Shown here piece by piece: positions 1 through 7,499 of a stretch of DNA of 64,000 nucleotides. The notes under the pieces were generated by a model. That model was not told the origin of the DNA and searched no databases. It saw only the letters and a list, made by a program, of their open reading frames with translations. The position numbers and the translations under genes are program-made. This stretch comes from Croceimicrobium hydrocarbonivorans (GTDB taxonomy: Bacteria > Bacteroidota > Bacteroidia > Flavobacteriales > Schleiferiaceae): the NCBI RefSeq assembly GCF_014524565.1, contig NZ_CP060139.1, positions 2,115,501 through 2,179,500 on the forward strand, read 5' to 3'. The stretch's first letter is position 1. Each line of letters opens with the position of its first letter.

Positions 1-128
1 AGCTGAAGACCGTGTGCTTTCATGTCTTCATAGTTGCGGCCCAAAAGGAGGGGGAGCCACATGCCCTCATTGGCAAAAGCTGGCAGAGCCAAGGCTAAAG
101 CCAATGTAAAAGACAATAGTTTTTTCAT
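1..128 (-). CDS. S46 family dipeptidyl-peptidase, N-terminal fragment (runs off the left edge)
   Basis: Reading the minus strand from an ATG at 128 gives about 42 residues before the edge. A classic signal peptide (Lys-Lys followed by a Leu/Ala-rich core ending in PAFA) is followed by NEGMWLPLLL and a NYEDMKAHGL segment. That start matches S46 serine peptidases (DPP7/DPP11 type), periplasmic enzymes which release dipeptides from peptide N-termini in Bacteroidota. The catalytic residues lie outside the window, so the assignment rests on the N-terminal motif alone. It diverges from the trans-sulfuration gene at 282. Confidence 0.65.
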   Translation of the reverse strand, partial: MKKLLSFTLALALALPAFANEGMWLPLLLGRNYEDMKAHGLQ

Positions 129-251
129 TGTTATGCTACGTTTAATTAAAGTGTTGCGAATTTAAGGATTAGGACTTGAATTGTCGAATGAACAGCTTTG
201 GAGGAGCTTATTTAGACGGATTTAATCGCATGGGCTACCAACTAATCCTTT

Positions 252-259
252 TACATTTG
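252..259 (+). promoter_or_regulatory. Putative -7 promoter element (TACATTTG)
   Basis: TACATTTG matches the Bacteroidota -7 consensus TAnnTTTG and lies 22 nt upstream of the ATG at 282. No clear -33 TTG is seen at the usual distance, so confidence is moderate. Confidence 0.4.
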
Positions 260-281
260 CTGTAAATCCAAAAATATCAAG

Positions 282-1436
282 ATGTCGGATAAAGACTTAC
301 GCTTTAATTCGCTCACCATTCACGGAGGACAAAAACACGAAGAGGCTACCGGTGCGGTAATGCCTCCCATTTTTCAAACTTCCACTTATGCGCAAACCCA
401 TCCGGGTGGACATAAGGGTTTTGAATATTCGCGTACGCAGAACCCCACTCGTATGGCCTTGGAGAATTCCATTGCCAGTATCGAAGGAGGAGGTTTTGGA
501 TTAGCCTTTGGTAGTGGCTTAGCTGCTATCGATGCCGTAATTAAAATGTTGGAGCCCGGAGATGAAGTGATCTCTACCAATGATTTATATGGTGGTACCT
601 ATCGTTTGTTTACCAAGATTTTCAGCAAATACGGAATCAAGTTTCACTTTACCGGAATGGCCGATGCCAGCTCTGTTAAAGATAAGGTGAATGCCAATAC
701 CAAACTCATCTGGGTGGAAACCCCAACCAATCCGATGATGAATATCATCGACATTGAAGCGATGAGTAAAGTAGCTAAAGAGGCTGGCGCCTTACTAGTG
801 GTAGATAACACCTTTGCTACTCCTTATTTACAAAGACCTATTGAGCTGGGCGCTGATATTGTAATGCACAGCGCAACTAAATACCTGGCCGGTCACAGTG
901 ATGTGGTATTAGGCTTACTAGCGGTTAAGGATAAAGAAGTGGCCGATCAGCTTTACTTCATTCAAAATTCCAGTGGTGCTGTTTGTGGGCCCATGGATTC
1001 CTTCTTAACCCTGCGGGGAATTAAGACCCTGCATGTTCGTATGCAACGTCATTGCGAAAATGGCAAAGCGGTGGCGCAGTTTTTACGCGATCACGATCGG
1101 GTGGAGTCAGTTTACTGGCCCGGTTTTGAAGATCACCCCAATCATGCCGTAGCGCAAAAGCAAATGAAAGACTTTGGTGGAATGGTTAGCTTTCGCTTGA
1201 AGGGCGACAGTATGGAAGATGCCGTAAAAGTGGTATCTGCACTTAAAGTATTTACCCTGGCGGAGTCTCTGGGTGGAGTGGAGTCCCTGGCAGGTCACCC
1301 TGCATCTATGACCCATGCTTCTATTCCGGTGGAAGAACGATTAAAGACCGGGGTTACCGATGGCTTAATTCGATTAAGTGTGGGTATAGAAGATGAGGCC
1401 GATTTAATAGCCGATTTGAAACAAGCACTTGCTTAA
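282..1436 (+). CDS. PLP-dependent trans-sulfuration enzyme (cystathionine gamma-synthase/lyase type)
   Basis: This 384-residue protein is full length for the Cys/Met metabolism PLP enzyme family, which interconverts homoserine esters, cystathionine, cysteine and homocysteine in the cytoplasm. The PLP-binding lysine lies in SATKYLAGHSD (about Lys200). YSRTQNPT near residue 50 and the VVDNTFATP segment near 173 are family motifs, and SLGGVESLAGHPASMTHAS marks the C-terminal substrate region. Sequence alone does not separate synthase (MetB), gamma-lyase and beta-lyase activity. It is probably a single-gene unit, with its own -7 element upstream and a terminator directly after it. Confidence 0.9.
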   Translation: MSDKDLRFNSLTIHGGQKHEEATGAVMPPIFQTSTYAQTHPGGHKGFEYSRTQNPTRMALENSIASIEGGGFGLAFGSGLAAIDAVIKMLEPGDEVISTNDLYGGTYRLFTKIFSKYGIKFHFTGMADASSVKDKVNANTKLIWVETPTNPMMNIIDIEAMSKVAKEAGALLVVDNTFATPYLQRPIELGADIVMHSATKYLAGHSDVVLGLLAVKDKEVADQLYFIQNSSGAVCGPMDSFLTLRGIKTLHVRMQRHCENGKAVAQFLRDHDRVESVYWPGFEDHPNHAVAQKQMKDFGGMVSFRLKGDSMEDAVKVVSALKVFTLAESLGGVESLAGHPASMTHASIPVEERLKTGVTDGLIRLSVGIEDEADLIADLKQALA

Positions 1437-1445
1437 CTAATTTTG

Positions 1446-1474
1446 AAAAGCCTTCCTTCGGGGAGGCTTTTTTT
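1446..1474 (+). terminator. Intrinsic terminator
   Basis: A nine-pair stem (1448-1456 with 1461-1469) closes a TTCG tetraloop and is followed by a T run. It ends the trans-sulfuration gene. Confidence 0.9.
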
Positions 1475-1486
1475 AAAGCAATACAA

Positions 1487-2206
1487 ATGAAGAAGTTTTA
1501 CATCACCGGAACCAGCTCCGGAATTGGGATGGCCTTAGCAGAAGCGGCTTTGGCTCAGGGGCATCAAGTAACGGGCTTTGCCCGTCGCCATAAAATTGAG
1601 CATCCGAATTACCGCCATATTAATGTGGATTTATCCCAATTGGATCAATATGCCGGGATTGGTTTTGATGGCTTGAAAGATGATACAGACGAAGTGATTC
1701 TGGTCAATAATGCCGGTACTCTGGGTTCGGTAAAGCCAGTAGCTCAGCTTGACCCTCGCCGCACGGCAGATGCCTACCATTTAAATTTGGTGGCTCCGAG
1801 TTTACTGTGTAAGCTTTTTCTCGATAACCTTGCTTCGCGCAAAATTCCCAAAACCATTATCAATATTTCGAGTGGAGCAGCTTCGTATCCGGTAAAAAGT
1901 TGGAGCGTGTATTGTGCTTCCAAGGCGGGTTTAACCATGTTCTCTGAAGTATTGCGTTTGGATCATCCGGATGTGCGGGTACATGCTATTTCTCCCGGTA
2001 TTGTGGATACCGAGATGCAAGGGGAAATTCGCCGCAGCCGGATAGAGGACTTTCCGGACCTGCAACGATTTGTGGATTATAAGCAGAATGATGAATTGAG
2101 TTCCGCCGAAACCGTTGCACAAAAGCTCTTATATGTGATCGATCAGCCGGAGAAATTTACCGAGGTTCAAATGAGCTTAAGGCATGTAGAATTGCCAAAA
2201 AGCTAA
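1487..2206 (+). CDS. Short-chain dehydrogenase/reductase (SDR), NAD(P)-dependent
   Basis: This is a 239-residue classical SDR. It has the N-terminal TGTSSGIG cofactor motif (residues 7-14), NNAG near 74, ISS near 127, and the catalytic YCASK (Tyr142, Lys146). The SPGIVDTEMQ segment follows the usual pattern after strand beta6. The overall look is close to benzil reductase/sepiapterin reductase-like SDRs, but the substrate cannot be read from the sequence. It starts 12 nt after the preceding terminator and is not obviously part of an operon. Confidence 0.85.
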   Translation: MKKFYITGTSSGIGMALAEAALAQGHQVTGFARRHKIEHPNYRHINVDLSQLDQYAGIGFDGLKDDTDEVILVNNAGTLGSVKPVAQLDPRRTADAYHLNLVAPSLLCKLFLDNLASRKIPKTIINISSGAASYPVKSWSVYCASKAGLTMFSEVLRLDHPDVRVHAISPGIVDTEMQGEIRRSRIEDFPDLQRFVDYKQNDELSSAETVAQKLLYVIDQPEKFTEVQMSLRHVELPKS

Positions 2207-2286
2207 AGAAATCTTAAAAGCAAGAATCAGCATTAAACCTATTGCGATTCAGAGGCTCAAAGCAGCAAATCATTAAAAATTAGATC

Positions 2287-2643
2287 ATGAAAAAATTAGT
2301 GTTTGCCCTTGCTCTGAGCCTGTTTACAGCACCCATATTCGCTCAGCAAGGTCCTGGAGATAAAGCTGATCGTACTCCTGAACAAAGAATAGAGATGCGC
2401 TTGCGCAAAATGGCAGAGCAGTTAAATTTAAGTGATGAACAAATAGAAGCGGTTAAGCCCATTCTACAAGACTTTCATCAAGCAGAAGCCAAGGCGCGCG
2501 AAGAGCAAAAGGCTCGTCGTGAGGAAGTGAAAGAGAAACTTTCCGAAGTACTTTCCGAAGAACAAATGAGTCAGTTGGAGAAAATGCGTGAGGACCGTCG
2601 CGAAAAAGGCCGGGGAATGCATAAAAAACACCGCGGTGGCTAG
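2287..2643 (+). CDS. Spy/CpxP-like periplasmic protein
   Basis: This 118-residue protein has a signal peptide (MKKLVFALALSLFTAPIFAQ). A highly charged helical body follows, with LNLSDEQIEAVKPIL near residues 46-60 and SEVLSEEQMSQLEKM near 84-98. These are two degenerate copies of the LTxxQ-type motif found in Spy, CpxP and related periplasmic stress chaperones or metal-response proteins. The C-terminus is Arg/Lys/His-rich (GRGMHKKHRGG). The role as an envelope chaperone is inferred. It is monocistronic, with a terminator just downstream. Confidence 0.7.
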   Translation: MKKLVFALALSLFTAPIFAQQGPGDKADRTPEQRIEMRLRKMAEQLNLSDEQIEAVKPILQDFHQAEAKAREEQKARREEVKEKLSEVLSEEQMSQLEKMREDRREKGRGMHKKHRGG

Positions 2644-2677
2644 GCCTTAAACTATATTGACTCTAAATTCTACTAAT

Positions 2678-2709
2678 AGCCCTGTAAGCTCAATTTTACA
2701 GGGCTTTTC
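2678..2709 (+). terminator. Intrinsic terminator
   Basis: AGCCCTGTAA pairs with TTACAGGGCT around an 8-nt loop and is followed by TTTTCT. It ends the Spy-like gene. Confidence 0.85.
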
Positions 2710-2808
2710 TGTTTTTAATCTCGGGAAAAAGCTGTCAGATATCAGTAAGTTGGAAGTCATTGTTTAGTACTTTGCGGTGTTTTTAAAACCTATCAAAAGC
2801 AATTTCCC

Positions 2809-4359
2809 ATGGCAAGCATGCAGGATAAGATTAAGGATCTCGAAGCCAAAATCGAGGAAGCGCAATTAGGGGGCGGTCAAAAGCGAATTGATGCCCAACA
2901 CGCGAAAGGTAAACTTACCGCCCGGGAGCGGATACATTTTCTGCTCGATGAGGGTAGTTTCGAAGAAACAGGCATGCTGGTAAAACACCGCTCCAATTTC
3001 TTTGGATTGGATAAACAGCATTTCTTAGGCGATGGGGTGGTTACCGGATATGGTACTATTGATGGTCGTTTGGTATATGTTTTTGCACAAGATTTTACCG
3101 TATTAGGAGGCTCATTAGCCGAAGCCCATGCCGAGAAAATCTGCAAGGTGATGGACCTAGCCATGAAGAATGGTGCTCCGGTAATTGGCTTAAATGATTC
3201 AGGTGGTGCCCGTATTCAAGAAGGGGTAGTTTCCTTAGGGGGCTATGCCGATATTTTCTATCGTAATACCCGCGCCAGTGGAGTGATTCCACAGCTTTCT
3301 GCCATTATGGGGCCTTGTGCCGGTGGGGCGGTATATTCTCCGGCTTTAACCGATTTTATCGGAATGGTAGAGAACACCAGTTATATGTTTGTAACCGGAC
3401 CGAACGTGGTAAAAACCGTTACCCATGAGGAAGTAACTTCAGAGGAATTGGGAGGCGCTTCGGCCCACAGTACCAAATCCGGGGTAACCCATTTTACCTA
3501 TGGAAATGAAATGACCCTGATTAAGGGTTTTAGGAAACTACTTTCCTATATGCCTCAAAACTGCGAGGAGGAAGCTCCCGCTTTGGCTTATGAGCCCGGA
3601 GATGAGGTTCGCCCTACCCTCAATGAAATCATTCCAGAAAACCCTAATCAACCTTATGATATTCGTGAGGTGATTAACGGTACTACCGATGAAGGCAGCT
3701 TCTTGGAGGTACATAAAGATTTTGCTCCTAATATCGTAGTTGGCTTTGCTCGTTTGGCGGGCCGTTCCATCGGTATTGTAGCGAATCAACCTGCTTATTT
3801 AGCCGGGGTTTTAGATAATAATTCTTCCACCAAAGGCGCGCGTTTTGTGCGCTTCTGCGATAGCTTCAATATTCCTTTATTGGTATTTGAAGATGTGCCT
3901 GGTTTCTTGCCTGGTACCGATCAAGAGTGGAATGCAATCATTAGCAATGGCGCTAAATTGCTTTATGCTTTTAGTGAGGCTACCGTTCCCCGTATTACCG
4001 TAATTACCCGTAAGGCTTACGGTGGTGCTTATGATGTGATGAACTCCAAGCATATTGGGGCCGACTTAAACTATGCCTGGCCTTCAGCGGAAATTGCTGT
4101 AATGGGAGCCAAGGGAGCGGCTGAAATTATCTTCCGCAAGGAGATTAAGGCAGCAGAAGACCCTGAGGCCAAATTGAAAGAGAAGGAAGAAGAGTATGCT
4201 TCTATTTTCGCGAATCCCTATCGTGCTGCAGCCCGTGGTTATGTGGATCAGGTAATTCGTCCGGATGAAACTCGCCAGAAGCTGATTAAAGCCTTTAAAA
4301 TGTTAGAGAATAAAGTGGATAAGCTTCCTCAGAAAAAACACGGAAACATTCCTTTATAG
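2809..4359 (+). CDS. pccB: Acyl-CoA carboxylase carboxyltransferase subunit (propionyl-CoA carboxylase beta type)
   Basis: At 516 residues this is a full-length biotin-dependent carboxyltransferase beta subunit. It moves the carboxyl group from carboxybiotin to propionyl-CoA (or a similar acyl-CoA) to give methylmalonyl-CoA. Family signatures are GKLTARERI near residue 32, the first oxyanion region [13 protein letters not shown] (about 128-140) with [13 protein letters not shown] after it, and the second half with [16 protein letters not shown] and [13 protein letters not shown]. The biotin-carrier and carboxylase subunits are not adjacent. Acetyl-CoA carboxylase or methylmalonyl-CoA decarboxylase subunits are close relatives, so substrate is inferred. 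The TACTTTG at 2770 may be part of its promoter. Confidence 0.85.
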   Translation: MASMQDKIKDLEAKIEEAQLGGGQKRIDAQHAKGKLTARERIHFLLDEGSFEETGMLVKHRSNFFGLDKQHFLGDGVVTGYGTIDGRLVYVFAQDFTVLGGSLAEAHAEKICKVMDLAMKNGAPVIGLNDSGGARIQEGVVSLGGYADIFYRNTRASGVIPQLSAIMGPCAGGAVYSPALTDFIGMVENTSYMFVTGPNVVKTVTHEEVTSEELGGASAHSTKSGVTHFTYGNEMTLIKGFRKLLSYMPQNCEEEAPALAYEPGDEVRPTLNEIIPENPNQPYDIREVINGTTDEGSFLEVHKDFAPNIVVGFARLAGRSIGIVANQPAYLAGVLDNNSSTKGARFVRFCDSFNIPLLVFEDVPGFLPGTDQEWNAIISNGAKLLYAFSEATVPRITVITRKAYGGAYDVMNSKHIGADLNYAWPSAEIAVMGAKGAAEIIFRKEIKAAEDPEAKLKEKEEEYASIFANPYRAAARGYVDQVIRPDETRQKLIKAFKMLENKVDKLPQKKHGNIPL

Positions 4360-4381
4360 ATTGAGCATTTCTAATAATACA

Positions 4382-4410
4382 GAGCCGGATTTTAAGATCC
4401 GGCTTTTTTA
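4382..4410 (+). terminator. Intrinsic terminator
   Basis: AGCCGGAT and ATCCGGCT form a stem around TTTAAG, followed by TTTTTTA. It lies just after the carboxyltransferase gene. Confidence 0.9.
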
Positions 4411-4509
4411 TACCCTTTGTTGTTGAGCCTATCATTCTGGTTGTTAGCCGGATTTAACAAATCAGAACTCAGGATTTCCTTAAATTCAAAATTCCAAAAA
4501 ACACACATA

Positions 4510-5121
4510 ATGAAGAATTTGAAATCCTTATTGGCGATGCCCCTTGTAATGCTGGCTTTATTCGCTTTTAAAGCAGATCATCCCTTATTGGAATTTGGGG
4601 CCAAGGCACCCCTGGCAGATCGAAAAATGCAGGCCGTAGATGGCGAAAGCTATAGCATCAATGAGCTCAAAAAAGAAAAGGGCTTATTAGTCATCTTTAG
4701 CTGTAACACCTGTCCTTTTGTTTTGGGCTGGGAAGATCAATACCCAAAATTGAAATCCTTGGCCGATGAAAATCAAATCGGAATGGTGCTCGTAAACAGC
4801 AATGAGCGTAAGAGAGATGGTGATGATAGCATGGCGGAAATGCAAAAGCACGCTAAGGAGGCAGGCTATAGCATGCCCTATGTTTTAGATGCTAAAAATG
4901 AGTTGGCCAATGCCTTTGGGGCGAAAACCACTCCCCATGTTTATCTTTTCGATGGAGGGATGAAATTGGTGTACCGCGGAAGCATCAACGATAAGTTTGA
5001 AAACCGCAGTAAGGAAGCCGAGAAGATGTATTTGGAAGGGGCCTTAAAAGCATTAGGTGCCGGAGAAAAAATTGATCCGGCTGATACCCGCGAATTGGGC
5101 TGCTCCATTAAAAGGCTCTAG
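4510..5121 (+). CDS. Exported thioredoxin-fold (AhpC/TSA/TlpA-like) protein
   Basis: The 203-residue reading starts at ATG 4510, where a signal-like hydrophobic N-terminus begins (LLAMPLVMLALFAF). An upstream in-frame ATG at 4417 would add a second hydrophobic stretch and sits next to the preceding terminator, so it was not used. The fold is peroxiredoxin/TlpA-like: FGAKAPLADRKM, then IFSCNTCPFV with a CxxC pair near residues 67-70, then KTTPHVYLFD containing the cis-proline (TTP). It probably reduces or monitors thiols in the periplasm. Such proteins with SCNTCP often carry an AhpC/Redoxin annotation without assigned substrates. Confidence 0.75.
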   Translation: MKNLKSLLAMPLVMLALFAFKADHPLLEFGAKAPLADRKMQAVDGESYSINELKKEKGLLVIFSCNTCPFVLGWEDQYPKLKSLADENQIGMVLVNSNERKRDGDDSMAEMQKHAKEAGYSMPYVLDAKNELANAFGAKTTPHVYLFDGGMKLVYRGSINDKFENRSKEAEKMYLEGALKALGAGEKIDPADTRELGCSIKRL

Positions 5122-5146
5122 TTCCTAGCAAAATATCTTAGAGAAG

Positions 5147-5196
5147 GTCGCGTTTCTTGTTCAAAATCAAACTAATGAGGAACGCGACTTTTTTAT
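5147..5196 (+). terminator. Terminator-like hairpin that contains the start codon of the next gene
   Basis: GTCGCGTT (5147-5154) is an exact inverted repeat of AACGCGAC (5181-5188). Further G-U/A-U pairs extend the stem to about 15 bp with a 12-nt loop, and TTTTTTATT follows. It is the only terminator candidate for the thiol-disulfide gene, but ATG 5175 lies in its 3' arm. Confidence 0.6.
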
Positions 5197-6644
5197 TCTT
5201 ATGGCTCTTGTATTATCTCCTGTTCTGGGAAGAAGGCACGGGCATCAACTTGGTTTTATTTGGATTGCTGGTGAGCCTGAGTTCTAAGGCCTTGCAAAAA
5301 CAATGGAAGCTTCGCCAAGGAGAGTGGCCCTATATTCTCAGTTTTTTCGCCACGGCTTATGCGGTTATGGCTTATAATTCAGCGCTGGGGATTTTTGCTT
5401 TTTGCATTATCAATTTCAGCTATCAAAGTTTTCTTTGGGGACCTAAATTGAGTGTGCTCGAACATTTCAGTCATGGCTTTATCCGCATATTTAACTTTCA
5501 AAAAGCCCTTTTACCAGAGCCCGCTTATGGACCGCCTTCCGGCCGAAGGGCTTTCGCGGTGCTGCGATTGAGCATTTTGCCGCTGGTGATTTTCGGACTT
5601 TTCTTTGCGCTCTTTAGAGCGGGGAACCCCATGTTTAAAGAATGGACCAATGATTTTACCGGACTCTTTACTCAGCTTTTTGAGGATTTCTCCTGGGGGC
5701 TTTTTTGGTTTATGCTTTTGGGTTTCTTCATCCTACGTTCCTTCTTCTTAAGAAATAAGTCTTGGCCATTAAGCTTTCAGCCTGGTGATTTTATTCAGCG
5801 AAAGCCAGGGTCTAAAAAGCAGAAGTCCTTTTCTTCCTTAGCCTTAAAGCGCGAGTATCGTATGGCCCTGCTGGTTTTCTTATCGCTCAATATCCTTTTG
5901 CTTATTGTTAATGTGATTGATATCCGCTGGTATTGGTTTGGTTTTGATATGCCCTCGTACTTTAGTTTGAAGGAGTTTTTACATGAAGGAGTGGCCTATC
6001 TCATTGCATCTTTAATCTTGGCGGCAGCAGTGGTCTTCTATTTCTTTCGCCGCAATTTGAACTTCTATCCCGGCAATAAAAGCCTAAAGCTCCTAGCCCA
6101 AATTTGGCTGATTCAAAATGCAGTGCTGAGCATTTCCGTTTTGCTGCGCACCAAATATTATATCGATTTCCATGGCTTAGCCTATGGTAGAATTTTGGTC
6201 TTGAGCATTCTTTCCATTGTATTAGTGGGCTTGTTTCTGCTGAATCGCAAGCTTAGTGAAGCCCGTAATTACAGTTATGTATTTCGGCATGTTTCCCTGT
6301 ACAGCCTATTGTTAATTGCAGGCTTGAGCTTATGGGATATGGATAGCACTATCGTCCGCCATAATTTGAGTCATGGCCGAATAAATGAAATTGACGTGGA
6401 TAATTATTTACGTCTCAATTCTCGGGTCCTGCCCATAATTTACGCTAATCTGGATCGAATTGAGGAACAGATTAATGCGCACCAGAGTAATGATGTGCGC
6501 TGGATTCAATATTATGATATTGAAGAATTTAGTCGCGCCTTAGATACTCGTAAAGAGGTTTTCTTGAAGGGAGAAGCCAAGCAAAGTTCTTGGTCCTGGA
6601 ACTGGGCCGATGCCAAAAGTCGAAAGAGTCTGGCTAGTTTATAA
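5175..6644 (+). CDS. DUF4173/DUF4153-type multi-spanning membrane protein
   Basis: ATG 5175 gives 489 residues; a TTG at 5157 is in frame but less likely. The protein has many hydrophobic helices. The DUF4173-like part includes NVIDIRWYWFGFDMPSYFSLKEFLHEG near residues 255-280, followed by the long membrane segment SLILAAAVVFYFF. The C-terminal region is soluble and includes HNLSHGRINEIDVDNYLRLNSR near 400-420. Function is unknown for the family. The start codon is within a terminator-like hairpin, which may limit translation from read-through transcripts. Confidence 0.7.
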   Translation: MRNATFLFLWLLYYLLFWEEGTGINLVLFGLLVSLSSKALQKQWKLRQGEWPYILSFFATAYAVMAYNSALGIFAFCIINFSYQSFLWGPKLSVLEHFSHGFIRIFNFQKALLPEPAYGPPSGRRAFAVLRLSILPLVIFGLFFALFRAGNPMFKEWTNDFTGLFTQLFEDFSWGLFWFMLLGFFILRSFFLRNKSWPLSFQPGDFIQRKPGSKKQKSFSSLALKREYRMALLVFLSLNILLLIVNVIDIRWYWFGFDMPSYFSLKEFLHEGVAYLIASLILAAAVVFYFFRRNLNFYPGNKSLKLLAQIWLIQNAVLSISVLLRTKYYIDFHGLAYGRILVLSILSIVLVGLFLLNRKLSEARNYSYVFRHVSLYSLLLIAGLSLWDMDSTIVRHNLSHGRINEIDVDNYLRLNSRVLPIIYANLDRIEEQINAHQSNDVRWIQYYDIEEFSRALDTRKEVFLKGEAKQSSWSWNWADAKSRKSLASL

Positions 6645-6725
6645 GGCTTCTTTCTTTTGGGTCGAGATTGAATCAATCCTTTCAAAAGGGAGGGAAATGG
6701 TGGCTATCAACTTCACAATCCTTCG

Positions 6726-6733
6726 TACTTTTG
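6726..6733 (+). promoter_or_regulatory. Putative -7 promoter element of purQ (TACTTTTG)
   Basis: TACTTTTG fits TAnnTTTG exactly and lies 19 nt before the purQ ATG. A -33 TTG is not evident. Confidence 0.5.
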
Positions 6734-6752
6734 CGCCATTAAAATTTGGACT

Positions 6753-7448
6753 ATGAAAATTGGAGTAGTGGTATTTCCTGGAAGTAATTGCGATCAGGAT
6801 ATGATCTATACCCTGCGTAAAATGGATCACGAAGTAGTGGAATTATGGCATAAAGACACCGATCTGCAAGGAGTAGAAATGGTGGTTTTGCCTGGAGGAT
6901 TTTCCTACGGAGATTACTTACGTAGTGGCGCCATTGCTCGCTTTTCGCCCATTATGGAGCAGGTAATTGCTTTCGCTGATAAAGGTGGATATGTTTTAGG
7001 TGTTTGTAATGGATTCCAGGTTTTATGTGAAAGTGGATTGCTACCCGGAACCTTGCAGCACAATACCAGCCATAGCTTTATTTGCAAGAATGTTCATTTA
7101 AAGCCGGTATCTAAAACTGCGGCCATTACCGCTTCTTTAGATGATAGTCGTGCCTATATGATTCCCGTAGCCCATGGTGAAGGGAATTACTATGCGGATG
7201 AGGCTACCTACCAGCAATTGGTGGCCAATGATCAGATTTTATTCCGCTATTCTAATGCTCAGGCAGAGGTTACAGAAGCCGATAATATTAATGGCTCTTT
7301 GGATAATATTGCCGGGGTATGCAATGCTGGAAAGAATGTATTTGGCATGATGCCTCACCCAGAACGCGCAGCAGATGCCAATTTGGGTAATGAAGACGGA
7401 CTATTGTTATTCCAAAGCTTATTCAACAACTTAGGAGTAGAAGCCTAA
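6753..7448 (+). CDS. purQ: Phosphoribosylformylglycinamidine synthase subunit PurQ (glutamine amidotransferase)
   Basis: The 231-residue protein is a complete class I glutamine amidotransferase of the PurQ type. It supplies ammonia to PurL for FGAR to FGAM conversion in purine synthesis. It starts with VVVFPGSNCDQDM, has LPGGFSYGDYLRSGAIA near residues 46-62, the nucleophile elbow GVCNGFQVL (Cys85), and the C-terminal MMPHPERA that carries the catalytic His-Glu pair. A stand-alone PurQ suggests the genome uses small PurL plus PurS rather than one fused PurL; that is inference, as neither is in the window. Confidence 0.95.
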   Translation: MKIGVVVFPGSNCDQDMIYTLRKMDHEVVELWHKDTDLQGVEMVVLPGGFSYGDYLRSGAIARFSPIMEQVIAFADKGGYVLGVCNGFQVLCESGLLPGTLQHNTSHSFICKNVHLKPVSKTAAITASLDDSRAYMIPVAHGEGNYYADEATYQQLVANDQILFRYSNAQAEVTEADNINGSLDNIAGVCNAGKNVFGMMPHPERAADANLGNEDGLLLFQSLFNNLGVEA

Positions 7449-7465
7449 GCTGTTTACATAGAATT

Positions 7466-7497
7466 AAAAAAGGCTGCCATCGTGGGCAGCCTTTTTT
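7466..7497. terminator. Bidirectional intrinsic terminator between convergent genes
   Basis: GGCTGCC (7472-7478) pairs with GGCAGCC (7485-7491), with an A run on the left and a T run on the right. It can stop both purQ and the minus-strand gene at 7500-10190. Confidence 0.9.
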
Positions 7498-7499
7498 AT

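Noticed and set aside
4417-4509. Earlier start of the thiol-disulfide protein
   Set aside because: It abuts the upstream terminator and gives two successive hydrophobic starts; ATG 4510 begins a normal signal.
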